Source of the DNA: Frigidibacter oleivorans | Lineage (GTDB): Bacteria; Pseudomonadota; Alphaproteobacteria; Rhodobacterales; Rhodobacteraceae | Length of the DNA: 64,000 nt | Assembly: GCF_003993775.1 (NCBI RefSeq) | Contig: NZ_RJRZ01000010.1 | Coordinates: 87,689-151,688 of the forward strand | Reading direction: 5' to 3' | In this document: piece by piece, positions 30,259 through 39,776 of the stretch | Layout of the letters: each line of letters starts with the position of its first letter | Position numbering within the stretch: the first letter of the stretch is position 1 | Position numbers and translations under genes: made by a program | Notes under the pieces: generated by a model | What the model saw: only the letters and a program-made list of their open reading frames with translations | Told to the model about the DNA's origin: nothing | The model's database searches: none

Positions 30259-30756
30259 CTAGTAGATGTACCGGATCTGGTCCGTCCAGTGCCGTTCCAC
30301 CCGCCGCAGCGCGCCGTTCAGCAGATCGAGCGTGTCGAGCGGGACCGAGCCGCGGGCCTGCAGCGCCTCGGCATGGCGGGCGAAGAGATCGGCCACCACC
30401 ACGCGCACCGCATGGCCGCGGTCGGTCAGCCGCACCCGCACCGACCGCCGGTCGATCGACGAGCGTTCATGGTGCATGTGCCCCGTTTCGACCAGCTTCT
30501 TCAGGTTATAGCTGACATTCGAGCCCTGATAGTAGCCGCGGCTTTTCAGCTCGCCCGCCGTGACCTCGTTCGCGCCGATGTTGAACAGCATCAGCGCCTG
30601 CACCGGCGTCAGTTCCGCCTGCCCCAGCCGCTCGAATTCGTCCTTGATGAGGTCGAGCAGCAGCCGGTGCAGCCGTTCGACCAGCGCGAGGCTGTCGAGA
30701 TAGGTCAGCAGATAGCCGCGCCGCGTGCCATCCTCCAGCGCCTTGTGCAGGGTCAT
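30259..30756 (-). CDS. MarR-family regulator, LdtR-like
   Basis: A 165-residue winged-helix regulator. LTPVQALMLFNIGANEVTAG, ELKSRGYYQGSNVSYNLKKL (recognition helix) and SSIDRRSVRVRLTDRGHAV (wing) are clear. The GYYQGSNVSYNLKKLVE segment is typical of the alphaproteobacterial group that includes LdtR, a regulator of L,D-transpeptidase and osmotic tolerance in Liberibacter and Sinorhizobium. Assignment to LdtR is from recalled family resemblance, so the targets are inference. Confidence 0.82.
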   Translation of the reverse strand: MTLHKALEDGTRRGYLLTYLDSLALVERLHRLLLDLIKDEFERLGQAELTPVQALMLFNIGANEVTAGELKSRGYYQGSNVSYNLKKLVETGHMHHERSSIDRRSVRVRLTDRGHAVRVVVADLFARHAEALQARGSVPLDTLDLLNGALRRVERHWTDQIRYIY

Positions 30757-30812
30757 GTCGCCTCGTCCTCGTCCGTTGCCGGGCAGAGTGCGGGCGAAGA
30801 TCGAAGATCGGG

Positions 30813-31121
30813 TTAATCGCGGGCGGCGGAGGGCGACAGGCGCGACCGGGCGAAGGCGCCGATCTCGGCCAGCAGCGGCGCGATCCAGGCCGGCGGTTCG
30901 GCCGCGCCGGTGATCCAGGGGTAGAGGTCCTGGTCGTTTTCCTCCAGCAGCCGGTCGTAGAGGTCGAGCGTCGGCCCGTCCATCCCCGCAAGGCGCGCAT
31001 CGGCCCAGGGGCCGAGGATCAGGTCCATCTCCTTGGTGCCGCGCCGCCAGCTGCGCATCCGCATCCGTTTCAGCCGCGCGTCGGGGGACTCTGCCGCGGG
31101 GGCAGTGGGTGTTGCGGTCAT
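30813..31121 (-). CDS. sdhE: Succinate dehydrogenase assembly factor SdhE (DUF339)
   Basis: A 102-residue flavinylation factor that helps attach FAD to SdhA. RSWRRGTKEMDLILGPWAD holds the conserved RGxxE motif essential in the family, and DLYDRLLEENDQDLYPWITG is also typical. Its ATG overlaps the stop of the XRE regulator by four bases, so the two are coupled. No sdh structural genes are in the window. Confidence 0.93.
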   Translation of the reverse strand: MTATPTAPAAESPDARLKRMRMRSWRRGTKEMDLILGPWADARLAGMDGPTLDLYDRLLEENDQDLYPWITGAAEPPAWIAPLLAEIGAFARSRLSPSAARD

Positions 31122-31531
31122 TCCGAGGTCTCCGATGCCAGGACGCGCAGTCGCTTCTCCAGACGGCCCAGACGTTCGGCCATCGTCATCATCTCGGTCC
31201 GCAGCGCGCGCACCTCGGCCAGCAGGGGCGCCGCCTGCCCGCGCGGCGCCTCGCTGTCGGGCGGGCCGTCCAGCCCCTCGCCCTCGCCGGTCAGCAGCCA
31301 GCGGATCGACACGCCGAGGATCCCCGCCAGGGACTTCAGCTTGTTGGCGCGGGGGTCGGCCAGGTCATCCTCCCACGAGGCGACGCTGGACAGCTTCACC
31401 CCCAGCCGCGAGGCGAGTTCGCGGCGGGTCAGGCCCGCCGCCTCGCGGGCGCCGGTGACGCGGTCGCCGAAGGTGGCGGCCTCGGCGCTGAACCAGCCTG
31501 CGGGCGTGGCGGCCGGAGGGTCGTCGCTCAT
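31118..31531 (-). CDS. XRE-family helix-turn-helix regulator
   Basis: A 137-residue protein with an HTH_3 domain (FGDRVTGAREAAGLTRRELA, then RLGVKLSSVASWEDDLADPR) at residues 20-80 and a predicted coiled coil at the C-terminus (RALRTEMMTMAERLGRLEKR), consistent with a dimer. It overlaps sdhE by four bases and is divergent from the aminotransferase gene. Target unknown. Confidence 0.85.
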   Translation of the reverse strand: MSDDPPAATPAGWFSAEAATFGDRVTGAREAAGLTRRELASRLGVKLSSVASWEDDLADPRANKLKSLAGILGVSIRWLLTGEGEGLDGPPDSEAPRGQAAPLLAEVRALRTEMMTMAERLGRLEKRLRVLASETSE

Positions 31532-31581
31532 CGGTCTTCCTTTGGTTCTTGATCGCCTTCGCCGCCAAGCCTAAGACATGA

Positions 31582-33239
<1,658 letters not shown>

Positions 33240-33275
33240 GGGGTCCCCGGCCCCGGCCATCCGTGGCTCCCGCGC

Positions 33276-33851
33276 CTAGGATGCAGCCGGACCGGGCGGC
33301 CGGACGGCAATGCCCTCCATGAACACACTGACGAGATGGGCGATGCGGGCGGGCGCCCCTTCGCCCTGCTCGACCGTCAGCGAGATGGCCGTGGCGACGC
33401 AGACGAGATCGTCGAAGCCGAGATCGGCGCGAACCCGGCCCGCGTCCCGCGCGGTCTGCAACAGCCGCTGCCCGACCGCGGTGGTGGCAATGCACCCCGC
33501 TGTCCCCGTCTTCAGCACGATACCGAGCGAGGTCGCGAAGCCGCGATAGACGACCGTGTGGCGCACAAGCTCCTCAAGATAGGTTCGCAGCACCGACAGC
33601 GGATCGGCCTCTTCGGCGCGTAGGCGCATGCCTTCGGCGAAGGCCGCAAAGCGGTCGCTATAGGCTGCCGCCAGCAGATCCTCGCGGGTGGGGAAGCGCC
33701 GGTAGAGCGTTCCTATCCCGACGCCGGCATGGCGCGCGACCTCGTTCATCGAAACGGCCGCACCCCGTTCCAGGAAGATGTCCTCGGCCGCAGCGAGGAT
33801 CTTGTCTCGGTTGTGCCGGGCATCGGCGCGCAGCGGCGGGTCATCGGTCAA
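33276..33851 (-). CDS. TetR-family repressor adjacent to SDR
   Basis: A 191-residue TetR-type regulator with helix-turn-helix RDKILAAAEDIFLERGAAVS and NEVARHAGVGIGTLYRRFPT. No in-frame ATG lies before the conserved helix, so I place the start at a TTG (33849-33851) with AAGAGA seven bases upstream. The first ATG would remove half of the DNA-binding domain. It is divergent from a short-chain dehydrogenase, and two near-identical palindromes lie between them, so it most likely represses that gene and itself. Confidence 0.85.
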   Translation of the reverse strand: MTDDPPLRADARHNRDKILAAAEDIFLERGAAVSMNEVARHAGVGIGTLYRRFPTREDLLAAAYSDRFAAFAEGMRLRAEEADPLSVLRTYLEELVRHTVVYRGFATSLGIVLKTGTAGCIATTAVGQRLLQTARDAGRVRADLGFDDLVCVATAISLTVEQGEGAPARIAHLVSVFMEGIAVRPPGPAAS

Positions 33852-33874
33852 GGGCGGATCTCTTGGCTGCTTGA

Positions 33875-33922
33875 TAAGTGGAGCGTTACTCCATATAGGT
33901 AAGTGGAGCAACTCTCCACTTA
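33875..33922. promoter_or_regulatory. Two tandem palindromic operators (TetR-type)
   Basis: Site 1 (33875-33897) is TAAGTGGAG, 5-nt spacer, CTCCATATA. Site 2 (33900-33922) is TAAGTGGAG, 5-nt spacer, CTCCACTTA, a perfect inverted repeat. Both have 9-bp arms and identical spacing, and start 25 bp apart. They fill the gap between the divergent TetR and SDR genes, so TetR probably binds there and blocks both promoters. Confidence 0.8.
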
Positions 33923-33935
33923 CAGGACGCAGAAC

Positions 33936-34679
33936 ATGGCGCAGAGATTCGAATACAGGGTCGTGGTTGTGACCGGCGGCACCGACGGCATCGGCCTGAC
34001 CACGGCGAAATCCTTCGGTGCGGAAGGTGCGCAGGTCTACATCACCGGCCGCAGCCAGGAGCGGCTCGAAACTGCCGTCGACGAGATCGGGCACGGCGTG
34101 ATCGGCGTGCAGGGCGATGTGTCGAAGGCCGCCGACCTCGACCGCCTCTATGACCGGATCCGGCGCGATCACGGCCGCGTCGACGTGGTCTTCGCCAATG
34201 CCGGGATTTCCGAGCAGGCCGCCGTTGGCGACATCGACGAGGCCCATGTCGATCGCCTCTTCGACATCAACGTCAAGGGCACGGTCTTCACCGTGCAGAA
34301 GGCGCTGCCGCTGATGTCCGCAGGTGGTGCCATCGTGCTGACCGGCTCTGGCGCAGGCCTGAAAGGCTTTCCCGCCCTGTCCATCTACAGTGCCACCAAG
34401 GCGGCGATCCGCGCCCTCGCCCGCGGCTGGACGACCGACCTGAAGGACCGCGGAATTCGGGTGAACGTCGTATCTCCGGGCATGGTGCTGACCCCGGCGA
34501 TGGCGACCTATTTCCGCAACAACGACGGTGCCGAGGCCTGGATGCAGCAGGCCATTCCCTTCGGCCGGCTCGCCCGGACCGAGGAAGTGGCCAGGGCGGT
34601 GCTGTTCCTTGCCTCGGACGAGAGCAGCTTCGTCGGCGGTGAAGAGCTGCTGGTCGACGGCGGTTTCGTCGCCGTCTGA
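33936..34679 (+). CDS. Short-chain dehydrogenase/reductase (SDR)
   Basis: A 247-residue classical SDR. The cofactor motif TGGTDGIG lies at residues 13-20 and NAG near 88-90; the catalytic triad is S138, Y151 and K155 (YSATK). The ending VGGEELLVDGGFVAV is typical. The residue after the first strand is not clearly acidic, so NADPH is possible. It is controlled most likely by the divergent TetR protein through tandem operators. An upstream ATG at 33903 lies inside the second operator, so the ATG at 33936 is used. Substrate unknown. Confidence 0.92.
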   Translation: MAQRFEYRVVVVTGGTDGIGLTTAKSFGAEGAQVYITGRSQERLETAVDEIGHGVIGVQGDVSKAADLDRLYDRIRRDHGRVDVVFANAGISEQAAVGDIDEAHVDRLFDINVKGTVFTVQKALPLMSAGGAIVLTGSGAGLKGFPALSIYSATKAAIRALARGWTTDLKDRGIRVNVVSPGMVLTPAMATYFRNNDGAEAWMQQAIPFGRLARTEEVARAVLFLASDESSFVGGEELLVDGGFVAV

Positions 34680-34806
34680 GGCGCCCGCAGCCTCGATGGC
34701 ATGAACGGCCGCATCCGCGAAGGAAGCCGGGCAGCGCGGAGGTGGTCTCCTGCCCTGCCCGGCAGATGTCCGTGGTCGGGGACGCGGTCGGCGATTGCCT
34801 TGACGG

Positions 34807-36312
34807 CTACAGATCCTGTCCTTGGGACGTGCTGTCCAGGATCATGGTCTTGGTTTCGAGATAGGGATAGATCCCCTCGCGCCCGCCCTCGCGGCCGATG
34901 CCGGACTGCTTGTAGCCCCCGAAGGATATGCCCAGATCGGTGTGGTGGTCGTTGTGACCGGCCGTACCGCTTCGGAAGCGGCGGAGAACATGCTTCGCCT
35001 TGTCCAGATCGTTGGTGAAGACGCTGCCGTTCAGGCCATAGATGGTGTCGTTGGCGATGTTCACGGCATCGTCCATGTCCTCGGCGGCGATGACCGACAG
35101 CACCGGTCCGAACACCTCCTCCCGTCCCAGGGTGGAGGCGTTGTCGACGTTTCCGAACACGGTGGGCTCCATGAACCAGCCGCGGTTGATATGGGCCGGC
35201 CGGCCGCCCCCCGTCGCAAGCTGCGCACCCTCCTGCTTTCCGCGTTCCACGAGCCCGAGAGCCCGGTCACGCTGCCTTTCCGAGATCAGCGGGCCCATCT
35301 GCGTCGACGGGTCGAGGGGATCGCCGACCCTGACTTTCGAGAAGGTGGAGGCCAGCGCCTCGACCATGTCGTCATGACGCGACCGGCTGACGATGATCCG
35401 GGTCAGGGACGAGCAGACCTGACCGGAAAGGAAGCACTCTTCGCGGCTGATGATCTCGGCGGCACGGCCGACGTCGAAATCATCCAGCACGACCGCGGCG
35501 CTCTTGCCCCCGAGTTCGAGGGTGTAGCGGCCGATGCGCTCGCCGAGGACGCTCGCAATGCGCCGTCCGGTGACCGTCGAGCCGGTGAACGCGATCTTGT
35601 CGATCCGCGGGTCGCGCACCAGCCGTTCGGACACGTCCCGATCCGCCGTCACCATGTTCAGCACCCCGGGCGGCAATCCGGCCTCTTCGGCGACTTCAGC
35701 CATGAGGTTGATCGCACCCGGACCTTCCGGGGCGGCCTTCAACACCATCGTGCAGCCTGCCGCCAGCGCGGGCGCCAGCTTCAGTGCCGTCAACAGCGCC
35801 GGCGCGTTCCAGGGCACGATCGCCCCGACCACGCCCACCGGTTCCCGCAGGATCCAGGCGTCCGTGCCCTTGCCCTGGGTGATCTCGGCTTCCTCCTCGA
35901 AGGGGAAGGTTTCGGCCAGATCGGCATAGCGTTCGTAGATTGCCGGAACCAGACCGCTCATCCCGCCCTGTGCGATCGGCAGGATAACACCCGATTCCCG
36001 AACCCAGATCTCGGCCATCAGGTCCTGCCGCGCGCGGATGGCCCTGGCGATGGCCCGCAGATAGCCCGCTCGTTCCTGCGGCGACATGCGGGGCCAGACC
36101 CCGCTGTCGAAGGCCGCCCGCGCAGACCGGATCGCATCGTCCATGTCCGCTTCACCGGCGAGAGGCAGGGCGAGAAACGGTTCTTCGGTGGTGCTGTCCA
36201 GCACCTCTACCTTGCCCTTGCCCTTGGGCGCGACCCAACTGCCGTCGATGAAGAACTCGTTTCCGTGCTGCAGATGAATCTCGGATCGTTTGACAGGATT
36301 CATGTGATCCAT
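34807..36312 (-). CDS. Aldehyde dehydrogenase (NAD-dependent family)
   Basis: A 501-residue aldehyde dehydrogenase. The cofactor segment VGAIVPWNAPALLTALKLAP, catalytic glutamate in YTLELGGKSAAVVL and catalytic cysteine in SGQVCSSLTRIIVS are all present. AAGGAG lies six bases before the ATG at 36310-36312. It follows a GMC oxidoreductase on the same strand, so the pair could take an alcohol to an acid. A second aldehyde dehydrogenase lies at 56303. Confidence 0.92.
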   Translation of the reverse strand: MDHMNPVKRSEIHLQHGNEFFIDGSWVAPKGKGKVEVLDSTTEEPFLALPLAGEADMDDAIRSARAAFDSGVWPRMSPQERAGYLRAIARAIRARQDLMAEIWVRESGVILPIAQGGMSGLVPAIYERYADLAETFPFEEEAEITQGKGTDAWILREPVGVVGAIVPWNAPALLTALKLAPALAAGCTMVLKAAPEGPGAINLMAEVAEEAGLPPGVLNMVTADRDVSERLVRDPRIDKIAFTGSTVTGRRIASVLGERIGRYTLELGGKSAAVVLDDFDVGRAAEIISREECFLSGQVCSSLTRIIVSRSRHDDMVEALASTFSKVRVGDPLDPSTQMGPLISERQRDRALGLVERGKQEGAQLATGGGRPAHINRGWFMEPTVFGNVDNASTLGREEVFGPVLSVIAAEDMDDAVNIANDTIYGLNGSVFTNDLDKAKHVLRRFRSGTAGHNDHHTDLGISFGGYKQSGIGREGGREGIYPYLETKTMILDSTSQGQDL

Positions 36313-36421
36313 GCCTGGCTCCTTCGCGTTCTTGTTCGTGAACTGACTGTCCCGCCTGCCGTTGTCCGCCGCGCCCAAGGACCGGGGGCGGCGCCGATGC
36401 GGGGCGGGTGCCCTGACCGGA

Positions 36422-38143
36422 TCAGGATGACGACCGGATCAGCTGGCCTGCCCGCTCGCCGATGAACACGGCGGGCGGCATCGTGGGGACCATGGTGATC
36501 TCGGGCATGATCGAGGTGTCCGCGATACGCAGGCCCTCTATCCCCTTCACCTTGAGGTCCGGGGTGACCACGGAGTCCGGACCGTTGCCCATCTGGCAGG
36601 TGCCGGACATGTGGAAGTAGCAGGAGGCGGAGTCCCTGATATAGGACTCGAGCTCGGCCCCGGTGATCGGACCCGGCATCACCTCGCGCTTGACGAAATC
36701 CCGCATCTCCGGCGAGGCGCCGAGTTCGCGCGCGAGCTCTATTCCATGCCTCATCGCGCGCATGTCTTCATCGGCCGTCAGGATGTTGCTGACGATGCGC
36801 ACCTCGGTTTCCGGATTGTCATCGACGATCTCGACCGTTCCCCGGCTTCTGGGATTTGCCAGTCCGGACAGAATCGACCATCCGGTTTCAGGAATATCGT
36901 AGTCCTGCGCCGTCCGTTCCGACGGGAAGGGGATCTGAAGCTGGACCGCATTGATATCGGGACGGTCGCCCCCGCCGACATTCGTGAAATAGATGGACTG
37001 AGAGAACAGCAGCGCTGCGGGCGGCGTATGTTCCCTGAATTCCCAGATGCAGGTCGCCTGCGTGTGATCCTGAAGGTTCTTGCCGATCCCCGGCAGATCG
37101 AGGATCGTCCGGACCCCCGCCTTCCGGAGCACCTTTTCATCGCCGATGCCCGAATGCATCAGCACCTTCGGGGTGTGGATGGCGCCCATGGACAGAATGA
37201 TCTCGCCCCGCGCCCCGACCCTTCGGGTTTCCCCGTTCCAGACAAAGGACACTCCCGTCGCCCGGTCTCCGGTCACCTCCACCCGGGACACCGTCGCGCC
37301 GGTTATGACGGTAATGTTGCCCTGGTCGAGGATGGGGTAGAGATAGTCCGCGGGGACGTTGACCCGCTGACGATCCCTCACCTTGATATCGGGATGGCCG
37401 ATGAACGACGCGGACTCCATCGCCGCGCCGTTGATATCGTCGAACGCGGCAAGCCCCGCCGCCGGCCCGGCCGCCCGCAGCGCCCTGGCGACGGGCTGGA
37501 TGTCATTATCCTTCTGCATCGTGAGGATGCCACCGGTGCCGCGATACCCGGGGTCTGCCGGTCCGTCGAAATTCTCGATGCGCCTGAAGGTCGACAGGGC
37601 GTTTTCGTAGTTCCATCCCGTATCGCCGGTGATGTCGGCCCAGCGGTCGAAATCCAGCTTGTGCCCGCGGACATAGGCCATCCCATTGATGCTGCTGCCG
37701 CCGCCGATGGCGCGACCCATCGGAAGGGCAACATTTCGGCCATTCGTGCCCGGCTGCGCGACGGAATGGAAGTTCCAGGCCCTCTCGGTGCCGACATTGG
37801 TGAACCAGACGGAGGGATTGAGGATCGAGGGATGATTGTCGCTGCCGCCGGCTTCGATCAGCAACACCGTCGCATCGCCGTCCTCCGCAAGGCGGCGCGC
37901 CACCACACTGCCCGCCGACCCGGACCCGCAGACGATATAGTCGTATTCCGCCTCGAGTTGCCGGCTGTCGTAAAACGCGCTGGCCTGCACGACATCGACA
38001 GCCTGGGCCCAGGCCCGCGACATCGGCGCGCTCAGGCCCGCGGCAATGCCTGCCTGGATGAGTGCCCTTCTGGACATCGTCCCCGATCTAAAGAGACGTG
38101 CGTACCTGTCCAATTGCATGGACCTGCGGCGATCATTCACCAC
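36422..38143 (-). CDS. GMC family oxidoreductase with Tat-like signal
   Basis: A 573-residue flavoprotein of the glucose-methanol-choline family. Near residue 23 there is a twin-arginine motif (SRRALIQ) followed by a hydrophobic stretch to AWAQA, so periplasmic export by Tat is likely. The FAD motif is in YIVCGSGSAGSVVARRLAED, with GRAIGGGSSINGMAYVRGH following. The catalytic histidine is in FHMSGTCQMGNG. The second active-site residue, normally Asn or His, aligns with M in TMVPTMPPAVFI, which is unusual. GTG starts at 38143/38140 follow a GGAGGA ribosome binding site. It is probably in an operon with the aldehyde dehydrogenase. Confidence 0.88.
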   Translation of the reverse strand: MVNDRRRSMQLDRYARLFRSGTMSRRALIQAGIAAGLSAPMSRAWAQAVDVVQASAFYDSRQLEAEYDYIVCGSGSAGSVVARRLAEDGDATVLLIEAGGSDNHPSILNPSVWFTNVGTERAWNFHSVAQPGTNGRNVALPMGRAIGGGSSINGMAYVRGHKLDFDRWADITGDTGWNYENALSTFRRIENFDGPADPGYRGTGGILTMQKDNDIQPVARALRAAGPAAGLAAFDDINGAAMESASFIGHPDIKVRDRQRVNVPADYLYPILDQGNITVITGATVSRVEVTGDRATGVSFVWNGETRRVGARGEIILSMGAIHTPKVLMHSGIGDEKVLRKAGVRTILDLPGIGKNLQDHTQATCIWEFREHTPPAALLFSQSIYFTNVGGGDRPDINAVQLQIPFPSERTAQDYDIPETGWSILSGLANPRSRGTVEIVDDNPETEVRIVSNILTADEDMRAMRHGIELARELGASPEMRDFVKREVMPGPITGAELESYIRDSASCYFHMSGTCQMGNGPDSVVTPDLKVKGIEGLRIADTSIMPEITMVPTMPPAVFIGERAGQLIRSSS

Positions 38144-38250
38144 CCTGCTCTTCCTCCCGTTCCGTCCAGGCTGCGGCCGCGTCCTCCCGTGACCGGCATG
38201 CCTGCTCCGTCAGCGACGGTGGGAGATTTCGATTTTGCCCGCTACTCTTG

Positions 38251-38267
38251 CCCGGTCATATCGGATT
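38251..38267. promoter_or_regulatory. Copy 1 of shared AATCSGATATGACCG motif
   Basis: On the minus strand this reads AATCCGATATGACCGGG. It matches the site at 39698 at 14 of 17 positions and lies about 117 bp upstream of the GMC oxidoreductase start. Probable regulator binding site or part of a promoter. Confidence 0.5.
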
Positions 38268-38387
38268 TGCCTTCCGCTCTTCTTCGTGGAACCAGGCCGC
38301 CGGCACATGGCCGACGGTCCTGCGAAAGGCAGATGGGTCCACTGTCGCAGGCACCATGCGGGTCCCGTCTTGGGAGAAGAGCTGCCG

Positions 38388-39017
38388 CTAGCGTCCGGGC
38401 CACATCTTCAGGAAGGTCGAGACGACCTTGTCCAGGTCCTGCTCGCTGACGCCACTGCTTGCCGCGACGAGCAGTCCGTCGGTCGCCGACTTCAGCAGCA
38501 TGGCCAGACCGTGCGGGTCGTAGGTGGCGGGAAAATCGCCGTCGCGGGCGGCCTGTTCGAAACGCTCCAGCAGCTTGGCCCGCCAGAACCTCCCCCTTTC
38601 GGTCACGAACTCATGAATCCGCTCGTCGCCGGGCGCGTAGCTGACCGAATGGACGATGCCCATGCTGCCCTTCGGTGTCGCGGTGTCGGTCTGCAGGTCG
38701 AGCGTGCCCCGGAGGAGGTGCTCGGCCACGCGTCGGGCGGTCGGTTGATCGAGCGCATCGAGCATGTAGGCGGTCTTCTCGCGCTCGTAGAGGTCCATGA
38801 CATGTCGGAACAGATGTTCCTTGTCACCGAAGGAGGCGTAGAGCGTTGCCCGGCTGATGCCCATCGCGTCGATCAGCGTGGCGATGCTGGCGCCGGCATA
38901 GCCATGCACCCAGAAGACCCGCATCGCCGCTGCAAGCGCCGCGTCCCGGTCGAACTGCCGGGGCCGCCCCGGCGTCTTCTGTCCCGCCTGCTCGGCAGAG
39001 GATGTGTCCGAATTCAT
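38388..39017 (-). CDS. TetR/AcrR-family regulator
   Basis: A 209-residue regulator. Helix-turn-helix: FDRDAALAAAMRVFWVHGYA and ASIATLIDAMGISRATLYAS. The body resembles the AcrR/NemR-like group (GRFWRAKLLERFEQAARDGD). The ATG at 39015-39017 is chosen, as an upstream start would enter the divergent promoter. It is divergent from an NTF2-like gene, and direct repeats of TGGAACGATC lie between them. It also sits between two copies of the shared motif. Confidence 0.9.
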   Translation of the reverse strand: MNSDTSSAEQAGQKTPGRPRQFDRDAALAAAMRVFWVHGYAGASIATLIDAMGISRATLYASFGDKEHLFRHVMDLYEREKTAYMLDALDQPTARRVAEHLLRGTLDLQTDTATPKGSMGIVHSVSYAPGDERIHEFVTERGRFWRAKLLERFEQAARDGDFPATYDPHGLAMLLKSATDGLLVAASSGVSEQDLDKVVSTFLKMWPGR

Positions 39018-39041
39018 GCGTTTCCCGTTGCCTTCCCGGCA

Positions 39042-39083
39042 TTGACATTTTGGAACGATCATTCTACCTATTATGGAACGATC
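39042..39083 (+). promoter_or_regulatory. Promoter -35 box and repeated TetR operator candidates
   Basis: TTGACA at 39042-39047 is a consensus -35 box toward the NTF2-like gene. TGGAACGATC occurs at 39051-39060 and again at 39074-39083, 23 bp apart. The first copy is part of a 16-bp imperfect palindrome (39051-39066). The repeats would overlap the core promoter, as expected for repression by the divergent TetR protein. Confidence 0.55.
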
Positions 39084-39146
39084 GGTATAGCAACTTGGCT
39101 TCGCCTTGTGCTGCCCGACCGTTCACCCGAACCCAAGGAGACATCA

Positions 39147-39566
39147 GTGCCCTATTCTGAGCAAGAGCAAGCCAATCTGGACCTCGTGAACCGCGCCCTG
39201 ACGGCCGCTTCCGACGATTTCACGAAGTTCTTCGAAGCCATCTTCGCCGAGGATGCGGAGTGGACCATCGCCGGTCATGGCCCCGTCGCACGCACCTACA
39301 ACGGTATGGAGGACCTCTTTACCAATGCCGAGGCGGCGCTGTTCGCGCGCTTCGCAAAGCCGCTGGCGATCACCCCGCGCGGGGTCTGGGCGGATGGCGA
39401 CAAGGTGTTCGCCCGGATCGACAGCGCCACCACCGCAAAGGACGGCAAGCCCTATGCGAACGGGTACATGTACATCATGTCGATCAAGGACGGAAAGGTC
39501 GTCTCCGGCATCGAGTGGCTGGACCTCAACGCCTATTACGAGATCCTCGATCGGGTAAAGGTCTGA
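39147..39566 (+). CDS. Nuclear transport factor 2-like / SnoaL-like protein
   Basis: A 139-residue protein of the NTF2-like cone fold. It starts with GTG at 39147, with AAGGAG six bases upstream. The sequence NRALTAASDDFTKFFEAIFA, AEDAEWTIAGHGPVARTYNG and YIMSIKDGKVVSGIEWLDLN is typical of small SnoaL-like proteins that act as isomerases or dehydratases or simply bind hydrophobic ligands. It is the likely target of the divergent TetR regulator. Substrate unknown. Confidence 0.82.
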   Translation: MPYSEQEQANLDLVNRALTAASDDFTKFFEAIFAEDAEWTIAGHGPVARTYNGMEDLFTNAEAALFARFAKPLAITPRGVWADGDKVFARIDSATTAKDGKPYANGYMYIMSIKDGKVVSGIEWLDLNAYYEILDRVKV

Positions 39567-39626
39567 CCGGTCAATCCGGTGCGGGCCGCGCCGGCCGGTT
39601 CCGCCGGGCCGTTTTGCGCCCGGCTG

Positions 39627-39650
39627 TGCAGGGAGCAAGCGCTCCCTGCA
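39627..39650 (+). terminator. Perfect 10-bp stem-loop after the NTF2-like gene
   Basis: TGCAGGGAGC, loop AAGC, GCTCCCTGCA. It lies 60 bases after the NTF2-like stop and 130 bases before the next gene. There is no U-tract, so it may be a Rho-type terminator or an mRNA 3' stabiliser. Confidence 0.5.
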
Positions 39651-39697
39651 TCGCCCGGCCCCAAGCCGATCCTTCGCGGTCAGGGGCAGCCAAGTCC

Positions 39698-39714
39698 AAT
39701 CGGATATGACCGAT
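39698..39714. promoter_or_regulatory. Copy 2 of shared AATCSGATATGACCG motif
   Basis: AATCGGATATGACCGAT, itself partly palindromic (ATCGG and CCGAT arms). It lies about 70 bp upstream of the flavin monooxygenase start. It shares 14 of 17 positions with the site at 38251 and a 10-mer (CGGATATGAC) with the site at 55067. Confidence 0.55.
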
Positions 39715-39776
39715 AGTGCTGTTCTAAGCGCAGGCAGACGAATTTAGTCATGTCCTTCAGCAAGGGAGGTGCACTG

